Notes under the pieces: model-generated
Seen by the model: the letters and a program-made list of their open reading frames with translations, nothing else
The model's database searches: none
What the model was told of the DNA's origin: nothing
In this document: one piece after another, positions 27,955 to 33,607 of the stretch
Numbering within the stretch: position 1 is the stretch's first letter
How the letters are laid out: each line of letters opens with the position of its first letter
Made by a program: the position numbers and the translations under genes
Source: Gammaproteobacteria bacterium
GTDB taxonomy: Bacteria; Pseudomonadota; Gammaproteobacteria; UBA1113
DNA length: 33,607 bases
Direction of reading: 5' to 3'
NCBI GenBank assembly: GCA_021773305.1
Contig: JAJFKH010000075.1
Coordinates: forward strand, 1 to 33,607

Positions 27955-28057
27955 GAAGGACACCTAAAACTAGCCAGAATTGGGTATTTTGATGTATTAT
28001 GTCGAGGTTATTTTGGATCCTAAGTAGCCTGCTAGTAAGAGATTTGGAATTACATAT

Positions 28058-28133
<76 letters not shown>

Positions 28134-28221
28134 ATAAAATCAATGACTTAGCTAGCCTGGCTCACTTTTGCAAAAAGCCCTTGCGGGATCTAGGCAGCGG
28201 ATCGTTCACTGACTAGCAATA

Positions 28222-28428
28222 GTGTGGAAGAATGCTCCCGCTGGCAAAGGTGATACTAAGTTGGCTAAGAGTATAGGTGATTTCGCTAAGCAACAGGATC
28301 GTCCTTTTTATCTTTTTAGTATGGTCGGTGAGAGTGTCAAATATAACCCTATCGCCATGGGCGGGATCACTTCGAAAAAAGATCGGATCATCAGGTGTAA
28401 TAGCTCATATGTGATCTGGCAGTTTTGA
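28222..28428 (+). pseudogene. Fragment resembling a conjugative coupling protein (TraD/VirD4-type)
   Basis: A 68-codon open stretch whose translation GKGDTKLAKSIGDFAKQQ, then RPFYLFSMVGES, YNPIAMGGITSKKDRII resembles the segment of type IV coupling ATPases that follows the DPKGD motif and runs to the YNPL and DRII elements. The Walker A part upstream and the rest of the ATPase downstream are missing; an in-frame stop (TGA at 28210-28212) precedes it and it ends after RCNSSYVIWQF. It is therefore read as a relic of a conjugative element, not a gene. The family match is from memory of the motif pattern and should be treated as tentative. Confidence 0.4.
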
Positions 28429-28556
28429 CAGATCAGACAATCTGATTGTTAGTTAACTCTGAATTTTTTTGTTGCTCCTTTAAGTAATCGTCCTGCAATA
28501 TTTCACTTTGGGGTGGCGACCCCATTCGTGTCAAAATTTACGGTATCCTGCACTCC

Positions 28557-29096
28557 ATGGGCAAACTTATCATTTATCAACCTGATGATAAATCTACCGT
28601 TTCAGTGAAACTCGAAGGAAATACCATTTGGCTTACGCAAAGACAATTATCAGAAATTTTAGACACCTCAACTGATGACGTTGGCTTGCACCTCAAAAAT
28701 ATTTATGCCAGCGGCGAATTAGTTGAAACAGCAACTACCGAGGATTTCTCGGTAGTTCAACAAGAGGGACAACGTTCTGTTTCTCGGAGGATAAAACATT
28801 ACAACCTCAATCAATCTGTATTTGGTGAAGCCGCTTATCCAACAATTGAGTGCAAAGCAGCACACCTGCTGTATTTCATCATTAAAAATCATTCTTTGTC
28901 AGATGGTAATAAGCGTACCGGGGCACTTTTATTTGTCGATTTCCTTAACCGCAACAATGCATTGATGCAAAACGGGCAACTAATCATCAATGACATTGGA
29001 CTTGCAGCATTGGCTTTATTAATCGCAGAATCAGAACCAAAACAAAAAGAAACAATGATTCGCTTGATTCAAAATATGCTCGTTGGTTTGGAGTAA
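28557..29096 (+). CDS. RhuM-Fic/Doc protein with internal deletion
   Basis: 179 residues. Residues 1-84 match the N-terminal half of RhuM-type virulence proteins (MGKLIIYQPDD, IWLTQRQLSEILDTSTDDVGLHLKNI, RSVSRRIKHYNL). Residues 85-179 match the C-terminal Fic/Doc domain found in the longer members of that family (YPTIECKAAHLLYFIIK, then the Fic motif HSLSDGNKR at 112-120, with Leu where Phe is usual). Full RhuM-Fic proteins are about 330 residues, so about 150 residues between HYNL and QSVFGE are gone while the frame is kept. Fic enzymes attach AMP or phosphate to target proteins. It may be a working short form or a relic. It ends 6 bases before the resolvase reading frame. Confidence 0.7.
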   Translation: MGKLIIYQPDDKSTVSVKLEGNTIWLTQRQLSEILDTSTDDVGLHLKNIYASGELVETATTEDFSVVQQEGQRSVSRRIKHYNLNQSVFGEAAYPTIECKAAHLLYFIIKNHSLSDGNKRTGALLFVDFLNRNNALMQNGQLIINDIGLAALALLIAESEPKQKETMIRLIQNMLVGLE

Positions 29097-29103
29097 GCGA
29101 AAA
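29094..29103 (+). repeat. Direct repeat TAAGCGAAAA, left copy
   Basis: TAAGCGAAAA starts with the stop codon of the RhuM-Fic gene and ends on the first base of the resolvase ATT start. An identical copy begins at 29655 with the resolvase stop codon. The two copies bracket the resolvase gene exactly. Confidence 0.6.
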
Positions 29104-29657
29104 TTACAGGACAGCGTATTGGGTATATTCGTGTCAGCACGTTTGATCAAAATCCAGAACGACAATTAGAACACAGCAAAGTTGACAAGACTTTCACCGA
29201 CAAAGCTTCCGGCAAAGATACTAAAAAACCAGCACTTGAAGCACTGCTAGATTTTGCTCGTGAAGGTGACACGATAGTGGTGCATAGCATGGATCGCCTT
29301 GGGCGCAATCTAGTTGATTTGAGTTGCCTGGTGCAGAAAATCACTCTACGCGGTATACATATTGAATTTGTAAAAGAAAACCTAACTTTCACTGGTGAAG
29401 ATTCGCCTATGGCAAACCTGTTGTTATCTGTAATGGGTGCATTCGCCGAGTTTGAACGGTCATTAATTAAAGAACGTCAAATGGAAGGTATTGCTCTTGC
29501 TAAAAAGCCTGGAGCCTACAAAGGCCGTAAAGCTGTGCTATCCAGAGATCAAATTGAAGAGATAAAAACGCGCGTTGCTAATGGTGATAAGAAAAGCCAT
29601 ATTGCGCGAGACTTTAACATTAGCCGAGAAACGCTTTATCAGTACCTAAGACGGTAA
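29103..29657 (+). CDS. Tn3-type serine resolvase/invertase with ATT start
   Basis: 184 codons in one frame, the usual length for TnpR-like resolvases. The catalytic serine is in GQRIGYIRVSTFDQNPERQL (Ser12), followed by DKASGKDTKKPALEALL, VHSMDRLGRN, TFTGEDSPMANLLLSVMGAFAEFERSLIKERQ and a C-terminal helix-turn-helix (SHIARDFNISRETLYQYLRR). Family members begin MTGQR or similar; here the first codon is ATT and no ATG, GTG or TTG lies upstream before the RhuM-Fic stop. The first ordinary start in frame, GTG at 29277, would remove the catalytic serine. It may be made from ATT by coupling to the upstream gene, or be silent. No res site or transposase is visible nearby. Confidence 0.75.
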   Translation: MTGQRIGYIRVSTFDQNPERQLEHSKVDKTFTDKASGKDTKKPALEALLDFAREGDTIVVHSMDRLGRNLVDLSCLVQKITLRGIHIEFVKENLTFTGEDSPMANLLLSVMGAFAEFERSLIKERQMEGIALAKKPGAYKGRKAVLSRDQIEEIKTRVANGDKKSHIARDFNISRETLYQYLRR

Positions 29658-29664
29658 GCGAAAA
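29655..29664 (+). repeat. Direct repeat TAAGCGAAAA, right copy
   Basis: Second copy of the 10-base repeat, beginning with the resolvase stop codon. Spacing between the two copies is 561 bases. It could mark an insertion or duplication boundary. Confidence 0.6.
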
Positions 29665-29702
29665 ATAAGGGCCATCTAGCCGGAGGCAATAAAAGATTTT
29701 AA

Positions 29703-29733
29703 GCTATTCCAGTCAATGATTAGGAGGAATAGC
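29703..29733 (+). promoter_or_regulatory. Hairpin covering a strong ribosome binding site
   Basis: GCTATTCC (29703-29710) and GGAATAGC (29726-29733) form a perfect 8-bp stem with a 15-base loop. The right arm overlaps the Shine-Dalgarno AGGAGGAA just before the ATG at 29734. If transcribed, the structure would hide the ribosome binding site of the downstream reading frame. Confidence 0.45.
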
Positions 29734-29829
29734 ATGGAATACAAAGAAGCCAATGTAACCAATGAATCTTTCACGCCCTAGAAGGGAGCGCCTGAGTGGA
29801 AACGCAGTGGTCTGAGCCAGAGAAACTAA
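29734..29829 (+). pseudogene. Probable remnant of an IS66-family accessory gene (tnpA-like)
   Basis: A strong ribosome binding site leads into ATG and 15 codons (MEYKEANVTNESFTP), then TAG, then 15 more codons in the same frame ending TAA. The second part reads EWKRSGLSQRN, which resembles the WxxSGLSQxxYC opening of the small IS66 accessory protein TnpA. The rest of that protein is absent and no other IS66 gene is seen. The identification rests on one short motif and is tentative. Confidence 0.3.
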
Positions 29830-29869
29830 GCAGTCCTCATTAAATTTCTAGAGCAAATCAGCGTTAGAC

Positions 29870-32851
29870 TCATTTAGCTATTGGAATAGACTGGGGCAAC
29901 ACAGATAACCGATCTGGTACGCCATCAACGCGATGAGTAGTACGTAAATTATGTAAACTATCTGCAGACTGCTCACCTAACATATCACTCATATATAAAT
30001 GGCCCATCACGTGACGCTGACAACGATTTCGACAGGGAATAATGACATCTTGTGGGAAGCGATTGCCTAATTGCAGTGCATTATCACTTGCATCAGTAAT
30101 CGAGCTATGGCCTGATTTTTTGGATAGCATGACTGAAAAAAATCGGTCGTGGCCTAAACTACGGGCAAAGGCTGGCTCGATACATTGTGCTAAATTGCTC
30201 TGTTGAAAAAATTCTTCACGGAGTTTTTGATAATCAGTTTCAGGGAGTTCAGCTATACTGCTTGGTAATTCTTGCAGTTGGCGGGTAGCTGATTGAAATT
30301 TTGAAAGCAATAAATTCTTTACTTGGAGTTTAACTTCTTGTAGCTCTCCTTGATTCTTTCCCATAAATTTTCCATAATTTTTTTTTGCTGCGTCAACTTG
30401 TTTTTTAGCATCTTTTTCTTTGCGCTTGCGCCATATACAAAACATTATATTAATGTCTTCTTGCCAACTAGCTTGTAAATCAGGATGTATTTCTTTGGCT
30501 AAAACATCCAATGCGGCAGTCACATCTGCTTTATGGTTTTTACACAGCTGAGTGTAATCATCTTGATTTTTAACGACAAGTTGCAGCTGGAAATTCTTAT
30601 CTGTGCTGAAATAAGTATAGAGTTCAGCTTGCCATGCTTGATAGAGTATAGGAATAAGTTCAGGATAAGCCTGACTAAAAGAGCGTCCCGCCACAGCATC
30701 AAAAATTAGCTTGCGTGCCAGTTCATGTGCGGCATATTCATCCTGCGTGATAGTTTTTGGCGTGAGGATGGAAACTCCACTGGGAATAAAATACCAATTG
30801 CTTGGTTTACGCAACCAAGCTTTAAACCTTGAAGTGAGTTCAGTATATTTTTGATTTCCCTCACACTGTATCAGAAAATCTTCTAACTTTTTTCGCCTAT
30901 TGAAAATATAATTGTACCTATCATTATCCCGATGATTATCAGGCACATAGAATGTTTGGCGCAACTGATATCCAAGATGACGTTGTATTAAGTCATGATA
31001 TCGCTCATAAAGTAGTGCTTCAGATTCAATAAAATTGTATTGATGAGCAACCATATATGGACTGCGCACAGCTGATTTCAATAGTTTTAGAAAACACTGT
31101 CCTCCTGGGCCGCGACCAGCATTCGAAAATGCTAAATGGATTTCGTGATCTTTTATAGACCGTTTGCCACCTGCTGCAAAACGTTGTCCTTTAAAACCAA
31201 TACCAAAAACAAAGCCATTTGTGTGAGCATTTGCAGAGAAATTGCTGTTATCAGGTCTGAGCTTAGCTAAGTTTTTTGAGAAAGTAACAAAATTTTTGAT
31301 ATGCTGCGTAGCACGAGTTAATATAGTTTCCTTATTATTACCTGCCACTCGAAATAGCTCAGAAACCACATTGCGACCATCGCCACTAACAAATTCTGTA
31401 CCAAAACCATACTTTAGTAAGTAAAAAGCAAAATCTGTCATGATATGATCATAAGGATGTGGTTCTAGATAATAGTCCATAGTGTCATTAGGATCATTTT
31501 CCTCAGCAGTATTATCTTCTGAATTCTCTTCATCTGAACTGAAGAGATTAAAGTAATTTTGTTTAGAGTTGCTTATCTTTAGATATAATTGAAACCGTTC
31601 TTTGAATGTATCCAAATCAAGTTGTAATGCAAAATCCACTAGACTTTGCATTACGTCTACAATTACATCGCCACAAGCTCTCGCCAATTCGTTCAAATAC
31701 CACTGTTGGTGGGCGGGAGAATCATCCATGGCATAACCAAAATTTCTCGTTGCAACACCATCTCCAGAAGATCCAGGCATACGAGAGCGCGCATCCACTG
31801 GAGTTTTATGACTAGTATCAAGTATAGAAACAGCCCATATGTTTTTGACTAGTTGGTGGTATTTGCTATTTTGATAATTCTCTTGAAAGCTTTCACAAAC
31901 TATTTGGTAACAGACTTCACCGTATTGATTACGATAAACGGTTTCCCAATATCCCCTTAATTTATTTGGTTCAAAAATATCTTTCTGTGGGTATTGTTTG
32001 TGGATATACTCGATAAAATCATTTCGCTTTAATTCCCTAAAACGCTTCTCGCGACTGTCTTCTGCCGCTTGCACATTACTAAAACAAGCCATTTTTGGAT
32101 CAATTTTTTTCAAAACATCAAATATTGCTTCACCGGCTCCTTGCAGTGCTTGTCTTCTGGCTTTACAAATTTTTTTCTGCAAAGAAATATACTCAATGTG
32201 GCATTGATTAAATTCTGGATCTGTTCGGTTATTTGGGATCCACTGCTCCAATTCTATCAGTCTTTCCAACTCTTTATTATCAACATGTTTATTTAATGGA
32301 TCTGTATATGGATTTTTAACGTTATCAGAGCATATATATTCTACAAAACTAACAGCATCGTTAAAAAAGCTTAAGTAATCGTCCTTATGTTCTGTTTTAC
32401 TTTTTGTAATTTCTTCTCTTATTGCAGATACCAAGCTTGACATTGCGCCAGTGCTTGCAAACTCTTTCATGAAGTCATGACTAATTTCCACAAGAGTATC
32501 ATACGTTACTGGTTGCTGGTCATTAATGCTAGCAAAATGTTCTGGCCGCAACTCCATGGCAGCTCGAATGGCTATCTCTTTGATGGTTTTTGCTTCTGCG
32601 GTTTTTTGCCATGGCATGAAATTTTCATCATTGGCTAATAATTCTGGGATACGTGGCATTAAGGAATCTGGTACGGCTTCTCCTGATACCAATCGCTCAG
32701 CATGTAAGTCACTATCTGAATCATGACTCATTTGAAAAGGATTTGGATGTAATGCGCCTTGGATAAATTTTTGTGTATCCTTAGCTATATTTAATGTAGT
32801 TCTACGCTTAATTTTTTCGGCGATGGCTTTATTCTTATTGGGTTTTCCCAT
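29870..32851 (-). CDS. Large protein of unknown function
   Basis: 993 residues from ATG at 32849-32851, with AGGA 9 bases upstream. I do not recognise the family. The start is basic (MGKPNKNKAIAEKIKRR). Much of the chain looks helical. An acidic low-complexity stretch lies at 439-456. A Gly-rich conserved-looking block lies at 545-585 (NGFVFGIGFKGQRFAAGGKR, AFSNAGRGPGGQC). A Lys-rich probable coiled coil covers about 805-860. Near the C terminus Cys940, Cys944, His947 and His951 form a CxxxCxxHxxxH pattern that might bind metal. No signal peptide or membrane helix is evident. It lies alone, leftward, among gene fragments, yet its long intact frame argues for selection. Secretion as an effector is possible in the inferred lineage but unsupported by any visible signal. 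Confidence 0.85.
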   Translation of the reverse strand: MGKPNKNKAIAEKIKRRTTLNIAKDTQKFIQGALHPNPFQMSHDSDSDLHAERLVSGEAVPDSLMPRIPELLANDENFMPWQKTAEAKTIKEIAIRAAMELRPEHFASINDQQPVTYDTLVEISHDFMKEFASTGAMSSLVSAIREEITKSKTEHKDDYLSFFNDAVSFVEYICSDNVKNPYTDPLNKHVDNKELERLIELEQWIPNNRTDPEFNQCHIEYISLQKKICKARRQALQGAGEAIFDVLKKIDPKMACFSNVQAAEDSREKRFRELKRNDFIEYIHKQYPQKDIFEPNKLRGYWETVYRNQYGEVCYQIVCESFQENYQNSKYHQLVKNIWAVSILDTSHKTPVDARSRMPGSSGDGVATRNFGYAMDDSPAHQQWYLNELARACGDVIVDVMQSLVDFALQLDLDTFKERFQLYLKISNSKQNYFNLFSSDEENSEDNTAEENDPNDTMDYYLEPHPYDHIMTDFAFYLLKYGFGTEFVSGDGRNVVSELFRVAGNNKETILTRATQHIKNFVTFSKNLAKLRPDNSNFSANAHTNGFVFGIGFKGQRFAAGGKRSIKDHEIHLAFSNAGRGPGGQCFLKLLKSAVRSPYMVAHQYNFIESEALLYERYHDLIQRHLGYQLRQTFYVPDNHRDNDRYNYIFNRRKKLEDFLIQCEGNQKYTELTSRFKAWLRKPSNWYFIPSGVSILTPKTITQDEYAAHELARKLIFDAVAGRSFSQAYPELIPILYQAWQAELYTYFSTDKNFQLQLVVKNQDDYTQLCKNHKADVTAALDVLAKEIHPDLQASWQEDINIMFCIWRKRKEKDAKKQVDAAKKNYGKFMGKNQGELQEVKLQVKNLLLSKFQSATRQLQELPSSIAELPETDYQKLREEFFQQSNLAQCIEPAFARSLGHDRFFSVMLSKKSGHSSITDASDNALQLGNRFPQDVIIPCRNRCQRHVMGHLYMSDMLGEQSADSLHNLRTTHRVDGVPDRLSVLPQSIPIAK

Positions 32852-32937
32852 GGAGATTATTCCTTTTAACTATTGAAACATAAATACTGAGACACGCTTT
32901 GGTGATAGTGTAGCAATAAAATTAAATTTTTAGTAGC

Positions 32938-33144
32938 CTAATTGCTAGAAATTTTATACGGTTCTTTTGTTAAAGGGATCATAGAACTCATTTCTTTTGG
33001 TACATCTCCGATGAATAGATCCTCAATTAAAGGGGCGTTGGGATCCACCGCATACTGAGAAAAATCTGTTATGCCAATTTCTCGTAGCAAATCTTCATCT
33101 ACAAAAAACTGGCCAGTGCATTTTTGAGATTGTCGTCGTTGCAA
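32938..33144 (-). pseudogene. C-terminal remnant of an SDR-family oxidoreductase
   Basis: 68 codons from a TTG, ending at 32938. The translation CTGQFFVDEDLLREIGITDF followed by SQYAVDPNAPLIEDLF resembles the C-terminal tail of short-chain dehydrogenases related to HSDL2 (TGxFFIDExVLRExGxTDFxxY, then PLxxDxF). The Rossmann fold and the YxxxK active site upstream are missing; the frame is closed by a TGA about 50 bases before the TTG. The remnant therefore begins where the GNAT remnant on the other strand begins. Family call from motif memory. Confidence 0.5.
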
Positions 33145-33150
33145 TGGTAG

Positions 33151-33513
33151 CTTACAGTCCTTACTAATTGCTATTTGGTTTGGAATTCATTATCCCCACC
33201 CTTTTGTGAAAAAAAAATCCCTGAAATTAATGATCTGAATGTCATTGAACAATTTCAAAAACAGGGAGTGGGCGCTCAACTATTATTAACAGCAGAAAAA
33301 ACCGCATTGACACGCTCTTCAACCATAGGGATTGGTTTTGGGTTGTACAAAGATTATGGTAAAGCTCAACGTTTGTATTTTAGCCTAGGGTATCGTCCTG
33401 ATGGCAATGGGATCAGCTATCATTATAAGCCAGTAGCTCCAGGAAGTCGTGCAGTGGTTGATGATGACTTACACCCAAAGCGAATCATATTTTCCTTGTT
33501 GAGCTTCCATTAA
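33151..33513 (+). pseudogene. GNAT acetyltransferase lacking its N-terminal half
   Basis: The frame opens after TAG at 33148-33150 and a TTG at 33175 could start 112 residues. PEINDLNVIEQFQKQGVGAQLL is the GNAT beta4 and acetyl-CoA loop region (QKQGVG matches Q/RxxGxG), and GLYKDYGKAQRLYFSLGYRP with PDGNGISY is the typical C-terminal alpha4-beta6 part. The first three strands are missing. The end after VVDDDL also departs from the usual tail (HPKRIIFSLLSFH). The gene is most likely dead, cut at the same place as the SDR remnant on the other strand. Confidence 0.65.
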
Positions 33514-33522
33514 ACCATTATC

Positions 33523-33601
33523 TTTTAACGTTTTGACAACAAAAAAAGACATCGAAATAGAATAACTATTCCTCGTTTTTTTTATTGCCACAACGTTAAA
33601 A
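33523..33601. repeat. 79-bp imperfect palindromic element
   Basis: The outer arms 33523-33539 (TTTTAACGTTTTGACAA) and 33585-33601 (TTGCCACAACGTTAAAA) are inverted at 15 of 17 positions, with 10 outermost bases perfect. Inside are a run of A, a run of T and a smaller stem-loop (33553-33575), so most of the element can fold on itself. It looks like a small repeat of the MITE or REP sort, but only one copy is in the window. Confidence 0.45.
33553..33583 (+). terminator. Possible rho-independent terminator after the GNAT remnant
   Basis: CGAAATAG and CTATTCCTCG pair over 8 bp with a CC bulge and an AATAA loop (33553-33575), followed by eight T. It lies 40 bases after the GNAT stop and forms the core of the larger palindrome. 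A run of A on the left side means it could also act on the other strand. Confidence 0.45.
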
Positions 33602-33607
33602 TCTAAC

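Noticed and set aside
28432-28446. Small hairpin ATCAGA / TCTGAT after the coupling-protein fragment
   Set aside because: The stem is only 6 bp and no T run follows, so a terminator call is not supported.
29680-29695. Partial likeness to the tRNA 3' end (CCGG..CAATAAAA) as a possible att repeat
   Set aside because: Only about 12 of 15 bases match, the T-arm part is absent and much of the match is AT-rich, so chance is a sufficient explanation.

Overview
The window looks like a chromosomal segment of a gammaproteobacterium. The closest fit by gene content and order is the Legionellales/Coxiellaceae side: division and cell-wall (dcw) cluster, then lpxC, secA, mutT, coaE, pilD, pilC, pilB, pilA. 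This placement is inferred from layout and protein character; no database search was possible. MurE carries the DNPR meso-diaminopimelate motif and LpxC is present, so the envelope is Gram-negative with DAP-type peptidoglycan.

Region 1 (1-1314). The left edge cuts a leftward unrecognised gene of which 314 codons are visible. Between it and mraZ lies a control region with a sigma70-type promoter, a 37-bp dyad centred on its -35 box, and four 10-bp units matching MraZ boxes.

Region 2 (1315-19027). A tight rightward dcw operon runs mraZ-rsmH-ftsL-ftsI-murE-murF-mraY-murD-ftsW-murG-murC-murB-ftsQ-ftsA-ftsZ, then lpxC. Most junctions overlap or are a few bases apart. Five genes use GTG or TTG starts. 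The D-Ala-D-Ala ligase gene that often sits between murB and ftsQ is absent. Together these genes make UDP-MurNAc-pentapeptide and lipids I and II, polymerise and cross-link septal wall, and build the FtsZ ring.

Region 3 (19037-22719). A leftward dciA-type gene (replicative helicase loader) converges on lpxC and diverges from secA. secA is followed four bases later by a mutT-type Nudix gene.

Region 4 (22728-27954). A leftward type IV pilus operon, pilB-pilC-pilD-coaE, follows pilA, which has its own terminator. Upstream of pilA are a near-consensus sigma54 promoter, a consensus-matching IHF site and three perfect dyads, in the arrangement expected of an activator-driven sigma54 promoter.

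Region 5 (28058-33607). A tRNA-Thr(CGT) gene is followed by an accessory zone of gene fragments: a probable coupling-protein relic, a RhuM-Fic protein with an in-frame internal deletion, a Tn3-type resolvase that has lost its ATG, a probable IS66 accessory-gene remnant, a 993-codon gene I do not recognise, and truncated SDR and GNAT genes meeting head to head. A 79-bp palindromic element lies at the right edge. The zone looks like a decayed integrated element next to a tRNA gene. The two unrecognised genes, at the left edge and at 29870-32851, are the best places to look for new biology; secretion as effectors is a guess from the inferred lineage only.
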